49,921 nucleotides of DNA, from assembly GCA_030593065.1 (NCBI GenBank), contig JAUVHV010000011.1, positions 1-49,921 on the forward strand, in the 5' to 3' direction. This DNA comes from Candidatus Omnitrophota bacterium. Its GTDB lineage: Bacteria; Omnitrophota; Gorgyraeia; JABMRG01. The translations under genes were made by a program, and so were the position numbers. Shown piece by piece: positions 8,111-16,848 of this stretch. Each line of letters starts with the position of its first letter. The stretch's first letter is position 1. Under the pieces are notes generated by a model. It saw only the letters and a program-made list of their open reading frames with translations. It was not told where the DNA came from and did no database searches.

Positions 8111-8713
8111 ATGGGTAAGAAGAGATTTTTAGGGTTGATAATATTTGCGGCTTTAGCCTTTACCACTATGGCGCTTCAGGCGCAGAGTGTGGAATTTTTT
8201 GAGCCATTCAATGTCTATACAGACAAAAATGCGAGCGGTAACCACTTTTCTCCGTCAGGATGGATGGGCGATTACAGTGATATCAATTTTACTGATGCAT
8301 GGAAAGAGAACCCATATTCCGGTATCAGCTGTATCAAGGTCGAATACAAGCCTAACTCGTCGCAAGGCGCAAGGTGGGCAGGTACATATTGGCAGAATCC
8401 CCCTAACAACTGGGGAGAGAAGAAGGGCGGATACGATCTGACGGGCGCTAAAAAGCTTACCTTCTGGGCGCGAGGGGAAAAAGGCGGTGAGCGTATAGAA
8501 GAGGTTAAAATAGGTGGTTTATCAGGCACGTACCCGGATTCAGATGTCGCGACAGCAGGGCCTATCATATTGACCAAAGATTGGCAGCAGTATAGCATAA
8601 ATTTAGATGGTAAAGATTTAAGCTATATAAGCGGTGGTTTTGTATGGGCAACTAATCTTGATGTCAATCCAAATGGGTGCACATTTTATCTGGATGACAT
8701 AAGATATGAGTAA
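8111..8713 (+). CDS. Secreted carbohydrate-binding beta-sandwich-like protein
   Basis: A 200-residue protein with a cleavable signal peptide (about 1-24, ending ALQA) and no lipobox, so it should be soluble after export. The remainder matches the lipoprotein at 353 along its full length, including PSGWMGD, YWQNP-x-NNWG, DLTGAKKL-x-FWARGEKGGE and the terminal YLDDIRYE. The ATG at 8111 is chosen because AAGGAG stands just before it; an earlier in-frame start at 8066 lies inside the previous gene. One copy is lipid-anchored and the other free, which suggests the same ligand is bound at two places in the envelope. Binding specificity is unknown. Confidence 0.7.
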   Translation: MGKKRFLGLIIFAALAFTTMALQAQSVEFFEPFNVYTDKNASGNHFSPSGWMGDYSDINFTDAWKENPYSGISCIKVEYKPNSSQGARWAGTYWQNPPNNWGEKKGGYDLTGAKKLTFWARGEKGGERIEEVKIGGLSGTYPDSDVATAGPIILTKDWQQYSINLDGKDLSYISGGFVWATNLDVNPNGCTFYLDDIRYE

Positions 8714-8716
8714 TCT

Positions 8717-10894
8717 ATGCCGCAAAAAGATATAAATCGCAGAAAATATATAAGACTGAATTCATGCTTTCCAGTAGAATTCAGTCTTTATTTTTCCGCT
8801 AAAAAGGCTTTTTCCCGCAAATATCAGGGTTTTACCTGTAATCTTTCTGAAGGCGGTATATGCCTTGAGGCAAAAAATTTAAATCCTGATGATTCTGAAC
8901 TTATATTGAATAAGAAGCCGAGGTTAAGCCTTAATATCTACGTACCTCTTCGAAAAGAGCCGGTAAAAGCGACAGCGGAAATCATGTGGGCGGAAAGGTA
9001 CAAAAACCCCTACGCAAAAAATAGCTATCTTATAGGGCTTTCTTACCTGGATATAGGATTAAAAGATAAAAATAGGATCCTGAATTATGCGCGTCGTTTA
9101 AAATATATCCCGCGAATAGCCGCAATACTTTTGCTTATTATGGTTATTGGGATTGCGGCCCTCTCCTTTTATCACGTTCAGGAAAGAAAAAAGAACAATG
9201 CCCTGGTGAATCAGCTTGTTTCTATTTCAGAAGTTAAGGTCGGCCTCGAAAGGCGCCTGAATGAATTAAAGACCCGTAAAGAGATGCTGGAAAATAAGCT
9301 TGTAAAAATCACAAAGAGTACGGTAAACCTGGAACACAGAATAATAGAGATAGAAAAAAAATTAACCGATGAAAAGAAAAGGCTGAAACAGGAACTTGAA
9401 ACAGCCTTGGCAGAGCAGAAGGATCTTGAGCAAAAGATGTCCGGCCTGTCCGCGGATAAGATTGCCTTAGGCAACATGGCTTATAAGATTACGGAATCAA
9501 GGCTTACTAATCTCAATAATGAGATAGAGCTATTACAGATTGAACTTTCAGAAGTCATTAAAAAGGCAGGTATTGAGAAAGATAACCTAAAAATAGCATT
9601 AGGTATTTTGCAACAGGATAATGCGGCTCTTAAAGGCCAGATAGAGTTTACTCAGACAGGCGAGATTCTGCTTGAGGAGCAGCTGGCACAGATAAAGCTT
9701 AAGAGTGGTGAAATAACCCAGGCAAGCATCGGTAAGATGCTTAAGTGGCTTAAAGTCCATCAGACAAAAAGAACGGGCCTTGTCCTAAGCTATGAAGGAG
9801 ATAGGAAATTAAAAGACTGGGGTTTTACTTACGACCAGGCTCTTGCGTGCCAGGCATTCCTTATTTCAGGAGAGAGAAAAAGAGCAGAAAGTATACTGGA
9901 GTTTTTCTCTAAACATGCAAAGGGCTCAAAAGGCCTATTTTACAATGCGTATGACATAAAAACAGGCACACCTCGTGAACATACAATTCATAGCGGGCCT
10001 AATATATGGATTGCTATAGCAGTATGCCAGTATACGCTGAAGACCCAGGATTACAGATTTCTTCAGCTCGCAAAGGAGATAGGTTTAGAGATGATAGCTC
10101 TGCAGAATTCTTCTACTGACGGCAGCATCAAGGGGGGCCCTGACACAGAATGGGTAAGTACGGAGCATAACCTTGACGCGTACGCGTTATTTAATATGCT
10201 CTATGATTTGACAAAAGAAGAAGTTTATAAACAGGCAGCTTTAGTTGCTCTCGATTGGTTGGAGAATGTCAGCTATAATAAGCAGGAAGGCAGGTTTTTA
10301 AGGGGTAGAGGTGACGCGACTATCGCAACAGACACATTCTCCTGGGCAATAGCAGCTATAGGGCCCGCGAAACTTGCTGCGAATGATATGGATCCTGACG
10401 GAATAATGGAATTCGCGGAAAAAGAGTGCAGGGTAGAGGTCAAGTTCCACAGGCCTGAGGGCAGAACCATTGATGTAACAGGGTTTGATTTTGCAAAGGC
10501 GCGACATGTAGGACGCGGGGGTATTATCTCAACAGAATGGACAGCGCAGATGGTTGTCGCATTTAAGGTCATGGCAGAGTATTACAGAAGTAGAGGAAAT
10601 ATTGAGAAAGAGAGGATATATAAATTTAAAGCAGAATATTACTTATCCCAACTTGGCAAGATGGTAGTATCTTCACCATCACCTACAGGCCAGGGAGAGG
10701 GTTGCCTTCCTTATGCTTCTATGGATAATGTTGAGACAGGCCATGGGTGGCGAGTACCAAACGGAAGGCGCACAGGCTCAGTAGCAGGAACAACATATTA
10801 TATCTTCGCGCGCAAGGATTACAACCCGTTAAAGTTTAAAGTTACAAAAGTTACAAAGGTTACAAATGATGTTGAATACCAGATGCAACCTTAG
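8717..10894 (+). CDS. PilZ / transmembrane / coiled-coil / alpha-alpha-barrel fusion protein
   Basis: The 725-residue protein has four parts. Residues about 8-125 are a PilZ domain with both c-di-GMP motifs, RRKYIR (8-13) and NLSEGG (42-47). Residues about 131-153 are one membrane helix. Residues about 155-335 are a long heptad-like coiled coil. Residues about 340-715 are a helical domain resembling alpha/alpha-barrel glycosidases, with TYDQALACQAFL, TEWVSTEHNLDAYALF and DNVETGHGWRVP. The topology puts PilZ in the cytoplasm and the barrel in the periplasm. PilZ is known to bind c-di-GMP; signal transfer through the coiled coil to the barrel is an inference. It starts four bases after the carbohydrate-binding gene, so it belongs to the same operon. 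The barrel's activity and family are not identified. Confidence 0.8.
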   Translation: MPQKDINRRKYIRLNSCFPVEFSLYFSAKKAFSRKYQGFTCNLSEGGICLEAKNLNPDDSELILNKKPRLSLNIYVPLRKEPVKATAEIMWAERYKNPYAKNSYLIGLSYLDIGLKDKNRILNYARRLKYIPRIAAILLLIMVIGIAALSFYHVQERKKNNALVNQLVSISEVKVGLERRLNELKTRKEMLENKLVKITKSTVNLEHRIIEIEKKLTDEKKRLKQELETALAEQKDLEQKMSGLSADKIALGNMAYKITESRLTNLNNEIELLQIELSEVIKKAGIEKDNLKIALGILQQDNAALKGQIEFTQTGEILLEEQLAQIKLKSGEITQASIGKMLKWLKVHQTKRTGLVLSYEGDRKLKDWGFTYDQALACQAFLISGERKRAESILEFFSKHAKGSKGLFYNAYDIKTGTPREHTIHSGPNIWIAIAVCQYTLKTQDYRFLQLAKEIGLEMIALQNSSTDGSIKGGPDTEWVSTEHNLDAYALFNMLYDLTKEEVYKQAALVALDWLENVSYNKQEGRFLRGRGDATIATDTFSWAIAAIGPAKLAANDMDPDGIMEFAEKECRVEVKFHRPEGRTIDVTGFDFAKARHVGRGGIISTEWTAQMVVAFKVMAEYYRSRGNIEKERIYKFKAEYYLSQLGKMVVSSPSPTGQGEGCLPYASMDNVETGHGWRVPNGRRTGSVAGTTYYIFARKDYNPLKFKVTKVTKVTNDVEYQMQP
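10841..10867 (+). repeat. Three 9-bp tandem units at a gene's 3' end
   Basis: Three in-frame copies of gttacaaaN encode the repeated tripeptide KVT near the end of the PilZ fusion protein. The units differ only at the last base. This looks like recent replication slippage and lengthens the C-terminus without changing the frame. Confidence 0.7.
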
Positions 10895-10904
10895 TTAATA
10901 AACC

Positions 10905-10933
10905 TTGAAAAATGTTGTTATTTCTGATATTAT
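10905..10933 (+). promoter_or_regulatory. Internal sigma70-type promoter before the phosphorylase-like genes
   Basis: TTGAAA (10905-10910) and TATTAT (10928-10933) are separated by 17 nt, in a short AT-rich gap. It may allow the two cytoplasmic phosphorylase-like genes to be expressed apart from the envelope genes upstream. Confidence 0.5.
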
Positions 10934-10957
10934 ACAAAAAATTTATATAGGGTAAAC

Positions 10958-13900
10958 ATGAAAAAGATACCAACATATCATCTTAATAAAGACGGTGAAT
11001 TTGTAATCGATAATTATAATCTCACAAAGCCGTTTTCCAGTTTTTTTCCAGGTATAGCAGGAATATGGGGTGTACCTATATGGGCATTTTACGTTAATCG
11101 AGGCCAGGCTATAGCATCATTCGGGATAAAGGATAAAGACCATCCAATAATGGAGTTTCAGCCTGCTAATAAATCATACTATCTGACGCCTCTGGTGGGT
11201 TTCCGCACATTTATAAAATTAAGAACAGGTAAAAAATCTATTTTTTATGATGCTTTTTCAACAAGCCTGCATTCACCCGATTTTGACATAGAAAACAGTA
11301 TGATTATCAGTTCTGACGGGCTTAAGCTTAAAGAGATAAATTACACATTGGGCCTGGAGGTCGTAATAGATTACTTCTCAATTCCAAAAGATAATTACGG
11401 CGCTTTAGCGAGAAAATTGACTATAAAGAACAGGAATAAGCAAAAAAGGGTTCTCGAGATATTAGACGGCATGCCGCAGATTCAACCTTACGGAATTAAT
11501 AATATGTTTCTTAAGCAGATGTCGCGTACCATAGAGGCATGGATAATGGTTGAAAACCATAACAATGGTATACCGTTTGTACGCTTAAAAGTCGAACCTG
11601 CGGATAGGCCCGAAGTTATCCATGTAAAGCAGGGGAATTTCTATGTTTCGTTTGATAGTAATGGCCTTGTCAGGCCTGTAGTGGAAACAGAAAAAATATT
11701 TGGTATGCAGGAGGATTTTTTCTACCCTAAAGCTTTTATGGACGCGAAAAATTTTATCTACCCTAAAAAACAGCATGTAAAATCAAAGACACCCTGCGCT
11801 TTCGCGTATACGAGTGTTGGCTTGAAGCCAAAAGGCGAGTATAAGCTCTATACGATTACAGGGAATATGAGCAGCCTGAATAAGTTAAAATCGAATTCAA
11901 GGCGAATAGCCGATGTTGCTTATTTTGAGAAGAAACGCCTTGAGAGCAAAAATACGATAACATCTCTTCAAAGGGGCGTGTTTACCGCTTCTTCATCTGA
12001 GAAGTTTGATTGTTATTGCGCGCAGAACTTCCTTGATAATATTATGCGTGGAGGTTCTCCTATAACTGTGGGGCATGCTTCTGGCAGGACGAACCTGCAT
12101 TTATATTCCCGCAAGCATGGAGACCTGGAGAGAGATTATAATATGTTTTTAATCGAGCCTACATATTTCTCACAGGGAAATGGAAACTACCGTGACGTAA
12201 ATCAGAACCGGCGCTGCGATGTCTGGTTTAACCCCGGTATCAAATACGAAAATGTTTTAAACTTTTTTTCCTTTTTACAGATAGATGGCTATAATCCCCT
12301 TGTTGTAAAGCCGGACCGCTTTAAATTTAATCAGGATTTTAATTGCTTAAACCGTTTCTTTAACAGCCGCAACCTGGAAAGAATAAAAAAGTTCCTAAAG
12401 AAAGATTTTACACCAGGAGAGCTCTTCCTCTTTATTGAGCAGAACAATATAACCTTAATATCCAGTAAGAGAGACCTTATCAAGGTTATTATGGAAAACT
12501 CTACAAAATATGCCCAAGCGAGCCATGGTGAGGGTTTCTGGATAGACCACTGGCATTATTGCCTTGATATGCTGGAGAGCTACATAGGGCTTTACCCGGA
12601 AGATTTAAATAATATCCTGTTTGAAAGAAAAGATTTTACCTTCTTCGACAATACGTATACTGTGCAGCCAAGAAGCAAAAAGTATACCCTTGAAAATAAT
12701 TATGTCCGTCAATTTAACAGTGTAGTGAAAAATCGCGATAAGGCCGTACTGATTAGCAGGAGAAGGGTATTTAAGAATCTATCAAGAACAGATAATGGAT
12801 TGGGCAACATATACAAGACCAATTTAATAGCAAAGATGCTTGTTGTGATTTCTAATAAGTTTGCGAATCTTGACCCATTCAGTATGGGTATCGAGATGGA
12901 GGCAGATAAGCCGAATTGGTATGATAGTTTAAATGGCCTCCCGGGACTTTTGGGGTCTTCGACATGTGAAACATTTGAACTTAAACGCTGGATACTTTTT
13001 TTAAAGTCCAGCATAAGGCAGCTAAAGCTCGATATTAAATACTCTATATCCCTGCCTCTGGAAGTATATAATTTTTTAATTGGGTTAGAAAAAGCGTGCA
13101 AACAGGATTTTAATGATTACACCTTCTGGGACAAGCGCCATACTTTAAAGGAAAATTACCGCGCAAAGACACTACTTGGTTTTAAGGGTGCCGAAAAACA
13201 GATTAAGATTAAAAGTTTGGAGATTCTGTTTAATAGTTTTCTTAAAAAGATAGACTCAGGGTTGCGCAAGGCATGGAATAAAAAAACAGGGCTCTATCAT
13301 TCCTATTTTATAAATGAAGCGTTGGATTACAAGTTAATATCAAAAGATAAGCATAACAGGCATGTCAGGATAACAAGGTTTAGGCAAAGAGCCCTCCCCT
13401 TGTTTTTAGAGGGTATGGTTCATGCGTTCAGGGTTGGTAAGACGCCGGCTGTTGCAGCAGGTTATTATAACGCGGTGCGTAAAAGCCAGCTGTTTGATAA
13501 AGAGCTTAAGATGTATAAGGTGTGTGCTTCATTAGAGAGTATGCCTGAGGAGATAGGCAGGGCCCGCATCTTTGCTCCGGGATGGCTTGAGAACGAATCT
13601 GTATGGCTGCATATGGAATATAAATATATGCTTGAACTTTTAAAATCAGGATTGTACAAACAGTTTTACAAAGATTTCAAAAATGTCTTTGTGCCGTTTT
13701 TAGACCCCATGAAATACGGCAGAAGTATTCTGGAGAATTCCTCGTTTATAGTATCGAGTGTATTTTCGAAGAAAGAACAGCGCGGTAATGGGTTTGTGGC
13801 GCGTCTCAGCGGCTCGACTGCGGAATTTATAAATATATGGCTTATAATGTGCGCCGGTAAAAAGCCTTTCTATCTCAATAAAGATAATAGGCTTTGTGTT

Positions 13901-14182
13901 GAGCTCAGGCCTATTTTGCCAGGATGGCTCTTTACAAAAGAGAGCAGAGAGAGCTTTAAGAAAAATACCTTCTCTTTCAGATTTCTTGGTAAAACTTTAG
14001 TTGTATATCATAATTCAAAAAGAAAGAATACCTTTGGAAAGGATTCCGTAAAGATAAAAGAGATACAGGTAAAGCCGGTTAAGGGCAAATCTATCATATT
14101 AAAGACGCCATATATCCCGGAACCACTCTCTTATCAGCTACGCCAGGGCGATATTCAACGCCTTGATATTACCTTATATTAA
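10958..14182 (+). CDS. Large GH94/cellobiose-phosphorylase-related protein
   Basis: A 1074-residue protein without a signal peptide, so cytoplasmic. The N-terminal part (about 1-330) is beta-rich, as expected for the sandwich domain of glycoside phosphorylases. The catalytic-barrel region carries FSQGNGNYRDVNQNRRCDVW near residue 405 and EADKPNWYDSLNGLPGLLGS near 650. The latter sits where GH94 enzymes carry their D-W-N-D-type acid. I recognise these blocks from large COG3459-type proteins annotated as cellobiose phosphorylase, whose activity is mostly untested. It is much longer than the usual 800 residues. The neighbour at 14219 is a more ordinary GH94, so the two probably act in sequence on imported beta-glucosides. 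Substrate and true reaction are uncertain. Confidence 0.65.
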   Translation: MKKIPTYHLNKDGEFVIDNYNLTKPFSSFFPGIAGIWGVPIWAFYVNRGQAIASFGIKDKDHPIMEFQPANKSYYLTPLVGFRTFIKLRTGKKSIFYDAFSTSLHSPDFDIENSMIISSDGLKLKEINYTLGLEVVIDYFSIPKDNYGALARKLTIKNRNKQKRVLEILDGMPQIQPYGINNMFLKQMSRTIEAWIMVENHNNGIPFVRLKVEPADRPEVIHVKQGNFYVSFDSNGLVRPVVETEKIFGMQEDFFYPKAFMDAKNFIYPKKQHVKSKTPCAFAYTSVGLKPKGEYKLYTITGNMSSLNKLKSNSRRIADVAYFEKKRLESKNTITSLQRGVFTASSSEKFDCYCAQNFLDNIMRGGSPITVGHASGRTNLHLYSRKHGDLERDYNMFLIEPTYFSQGNGNYRDVNQNRRCDVWFNPGIKYENVLNFFSFLQIDGYNPLVVKPDRFKFNQDFNCLNRFFNSRNLERIKKFLKKDFTPGELFLFIEQNNITLISSKRDLIKVIMENSTKYAQASHGEGFWIDHWHYCLDMLESYIGLYPEDLNNILFERKDFTFFDNTYTVQPRSKKYTLENNYVRQFNSVVKNRDKAVLISRRRVFKNLSRTDNGLGNIYKTNLIAKMLVVISNKFANLDPFSMGIEMEADKPNWYDSLNGLPGLLGSSTCETFELKRWILFLKSSIRQLKLDIKYSISLPLEVYNFLIGLEKACKQDFNDYTFWDKRHTLKENYRAKTLLGFKGAEKQIKIKSLEILFNSFLKKIDSGLRKAWNKKTGLYHSYFINEALDYKLISKDKHNRHVRITRFRQRALPLFLEGMVHAFRVGKTPAVAAGYYNAVRKSQLFDKELKMYKVCASLESMPEEIGRARIFAPGWLENESVWLHMEYKYMLELLKSGLYKQFYKDFKNVFVPFLDPMKYGRSILENSSFIVSSVFSKKEQRGNGFVARLSGSTAEFINIWLIMCAGKKPFYLNKDNRLCVELRPILPGWLFTKESRESFKKNTFSFRFLGKTLVVYHNSKRKNTFGKDSVKIKEIQVKPVKGKSIILKTPYIPEPLSYQLRQGDIQRLDITLY

Positions 14183-14218
14183 ATAATAACAAATAATGAA
14201 GGGAACAGGCACTATATA

Positions 14219-16651
14219 ATGAATTTAAAAAAATACGGTTATTTTTCAAAAGACGGAACTGAATTTATTATTACAAATCCAATGACACCCCGCCCATGGA
14301 TAAACTATCTTACTAACGAAGACTATTGCGCTATTATCTCGCATAACGCGGGTGGATACAGTTTTTATAAGGATTGCAGGAGTGACAGAATACTTCGCTG
14401 GGCGCCTTCAAACTGGCACTTTGATCGCCCAGGGCGTTATATATATGTAAGAGATAAAGATACAAAAAAATACTGGTCCGCATCCTATCAGCCGATGCGC
14501 GTAAAGCCACAATTTTATAAATCCCGCCATGGTTTAGGTTATACCATAACCAATACCACATATCATGGTGTTAATATAGAGATAACATTTTTTGTACCGG
14601 TCCACGATACATGTGAAGTATGGGTGGTAAAAGTTACGAACAAGACAGATAGAAAAAAGAATCTGGAGCTCTTCCCCTACGCGGAATGGTTGTTAGGAGA
14701 TTATCATCAGGAGTTGCGTTATCGCAATATCATGAATCTTTATAATCGTGTATGGTATGATAAACCAAACAAAGCTATATTCGCGAAGAAGACCGCTTTT
14801 TGGGGTGATATGCATATAAAGCCGTATCCTTATATAAATTTTTTAGCGTCAAGCCTTCCTGTCGCGGGTTTTGCTACGCAGAAGAGCGCCTTCCTGGGCA
14901 GGGCTAACACAGAAGAGATGCCTGAAGCTATTATAAAAGGTAATTTCAAAAACTTTGAATTTACTTCAGGAGAAGACGCGATTGCCTGTCTGAAGCATAA
15001 CCTCTCTTTAAAACCGAAAACATCGAAAGAGTTCACAATTGTTCTTGGCCAGACTGATAAAGATGATCATCTTGCCCAACTCCTGGTAAAATATAGGGAT
15101 ATCAGAAAAGCAAAGGTTGAACTTGAGGCTGTCAAGGCATTATGGAGAAGGAGAGTGCTCAATAATATAGTGATAGAGACACCGGATAAGGATTTTGACA
15201 GGATGATGAATATCTGGGTAAAATATCAGGTATATATCTGTAATTTTTGGTCGCGCTCACCAAGCTATTATCATGAAGGAGCAGGCGGAAAAGGTTTTCG
15301 TGATTCATGCCAGGACGCGGAAAGTATCATGGCGATAGATACTGAACACGCAAAAAAGAAGATAAGGCGCATAGTTTCGCTTATCAGAAAAGACGGTACC
15401 TGCGCGCCTGGATTTTCTGATACAGCAGGCCCTGCCAAACATCGCCCAAATAAAGATCATCCCGTATGGCTTACAATGACAGTAGCTGCTTATATAAAAG
15501 AGACGGGTGATAAAGGTATATTGGAAGAGTATGCGCCCTATTTAAAAGATATGTGGATAAAAGGCTGGGATATAGACCTGAATTATAAAGGTAGCGCATC
15601 TACTGATGGAGAAGGCACAATATTTGAGCATCTGGAAGGAAATCTTAATTTTACGTTTAATGATGTAGGTTCAAGGGGACTACCTCTTATAGGCCATGCT
15701 GATTGGAATGACGCTATTGATGCGGCGGGAATAAGGCTTAAAGGTGAGAGCGTATGGCTTGCTATGGCGCTGGTAAGAAGCCTTAAGACATTGGCAGAAC
15801 TTGCCACGCTGCTTGGTGAAAGCGGAAAAGCTGACCAGCTGCTGCATAAAGCCAGTACAATGAGTAACAGGATAAATGATATCGCGTGGGATGGCAACTG
15901 GTATGTAAGGGGTTTTACAGATGATAAGACTGTTTATGGGTCAAGTGGAAACAAGGAAGGCAGAATATATATCAACGCACAGAGCTGGTCTATACTTTCA
16001 GGTGTCTCGAACAAGGAACGTCAGAACAGACTGCTTAAGTCTGTTGATAAGTATCTTGACGGGCCACACGGTATAGCACTTTTTAACCCGGCATACTCAA
16101 AATGGGATAGCGGGTTAGGCAGGATAAGCATGTTTTCAGAAGGTACCAAAGAGAACGCGGCTGTATTTTGTCATGCTGTTACATTTCATGCTGCGGCAGA
16201 ATGCATAGCAGGCCGTGGCACAAAGGCATATGAAGCGATGAAGAAAATAATGCCGAATTGTCAGAAAAATTATGATCTATACAAGACAGAACCTTATGTC
16301 TATGCCGAATACCTTGTTGGCCCTGAACATCCATATCTCTATGGTGAAGGCGCATTTACATGGATAACAGGTAACGCCGGTTGGAATTTTTTAACTGCAA
16401 CAGAAAAGCTCCTTGGGGCGCAACGCGAATATATGGGTTTGAGAATAGATCCATGTATACCGAAAAAATGGAAAAAAGCAAAGATAGTAAGGCCTTTCAG
16501 GGGAGCTAGTTATGAGATTACCATCAAAAATCCAAGGCAAAGAGAAAAAGGCGTGAAAAAGATTTTTGTCGATGGCAACGAGATAGATGGGAATCTTATA
16601 TATCCTCATTCTGATGGAAAGACCCATAAAGTAGAAGTAATAATGGGTTAA
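14219..16651 (+). CDS. GH94 glycoside phosphorylase (cellobiose/cellodextrin phosphorylase-like)
   Basis: At 810 residues it has the usual GH94 length. The start, KKYGYFSKDGTEFIITNP followed by RPWINYL, is the family's standard N-terminus. The catalytic barrel has GGKGFRDSCQDAES near residue 357 and HADWNDAID near 494; the Asp of DWND is the likely general acid. Late blocks FSEGTKENAAVFCHAVTFHA and LYGEGAFTWITGNAGWN match the phosphate and sugar-binding half. Such enzymes split a beta-glucosidic bond with phosphate to give glucose (or similar) 1-phosphate plus a shorter sugar, saving ATP. No signal peptide is present. It fits downstream of the sugar ABC transporter in the same locus. Cellobiose, cellodextrin, laminaribiose and chitobiose specificities cannot be separated by eye. 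Confidence 0.85.
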   Translation: MNLKKYGYFSKDGTEFIITNPMTPRPWINYLTNEDYCAIISHNAGGYSFYKDCRSDRILRWAPSNWHFDRPGRYIYVRDKDTKKYWSASYQPMRVKPQFYKSRHGLGYTITNTTYHGVNIEITFFVPVHDTCEVWVVKVTNKTDRKKNLELFPYAEWLLGDYHQELRYRNIMNLYNRVWYDKPNKAIFAKKTAFWGDMHIKPYPYINFLASSLPVAGFATQKSAFLGRANTEEMPEAIIKGNFKNFEFTSGEDAIACLKHNLSLKPKTSKEFTIVLGQTDKDDHLAQLLVKYRDIRKAKVELEAVKALWRRRVLNNIVIETPDKDFDRMMNIWVKYQVYICNFWSRSPSYYHEGAGGKGFRDSCQDAESIMAIDTEHAKKKIRRIVSLIRKDGTCAPGFSDTAGPAKHRPNKDHPVWLTMTVAAYIKETGDKGILEEYAPYLKDMWIKGWDIDLNYKGSASTDGEGTIFEHLEGNLNFTFNDVGSRGLPLIGHADWNDAIDAAGIRLKGESVWLAMALVRSLKTLAELATLLGESGKADQLLHKASTMSNRINDIAWDGNWYVRGFTDDKTVYGSSGNKEGRIYINAQSWSILSGVSNKERQNRLLKSVDKYLDGPHGIALFNPAYSKWDSGLGRISMFSEGTKENAAVFCHAVTFHAAAECIAGRGTKAYEAMKKIMPNCQKNYDLYKTEPYVYAEYLVGPEHPYLYGEGAFTWITGNAGWNFLTATEKLLGAQREYMGLRIDPCIPKKWKKAKIVRPFRGASYEITIKNPRQREKGVKKIFVDGNEIDGNLIYPHSDGKTHKVEVIMG

Positions 16652-16712
16652 TTTTAAAGTTTATCAAAAATAATTGATGGAAAAAAGTATTTAAGATTTT
16701 TAATGATTATTA

Positions 16713-16742
16713 TTGATATATAGTATAGTTTTATGCTATCCT
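16713..16742 (+). promoter_or_regulatory. Possible promoter for the outer-membrane barrel gene
   Basis: TTGATA (16713-16718) and TATCCT (16737-16742) are separated by 18 nt. The match is moderate, but the spacing is right and it lies just before a leader with terminator-like structure. Confidence 0.35.
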
Positions 16743-16753
16743 GTATACAATAA

Positions 16754-16814
16754 TATACTCGGTGGATTAATGCAAATCTATAAAGGAGTTGCGAGTATAC
16801 TCCTTTTTTGTTTT
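16754..16814 (+). promoter_or_regulatory. Attenuator-like leader with two competing hairpins
   Basis: Hairpin 1 pairs TATACTCG (16754-16761) with CGAGTATA (16792-16799). Hairpin 2 pairs AAAGGAGT (16782-16789) with ACTCCTTT (16799-16806) and runs into a T-tract, so it looks like an intrinsic terminator. They share bases and nest in each other's loops, so both are unlikely to form together. A short reading frame with ATG at 16770, preceded by GGTGG, runs through the structure to 16922 in another frame than the main gene. This resembles transcription attenuation; the signal is unknown. Confidence 0.4.
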
Positions 16815-16848
16815 TGTGAGGGAAATAAGAGCCAAAATAAGAGTCATA

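Noticed and set aside
10670-10700. SPSPTGQGEG stretch in the PilZ fusion considered as a repeat insertion
   Set aside because: Its DNA is not palindromic and no second copy was seen in the window, so it may be an ordinary loop.
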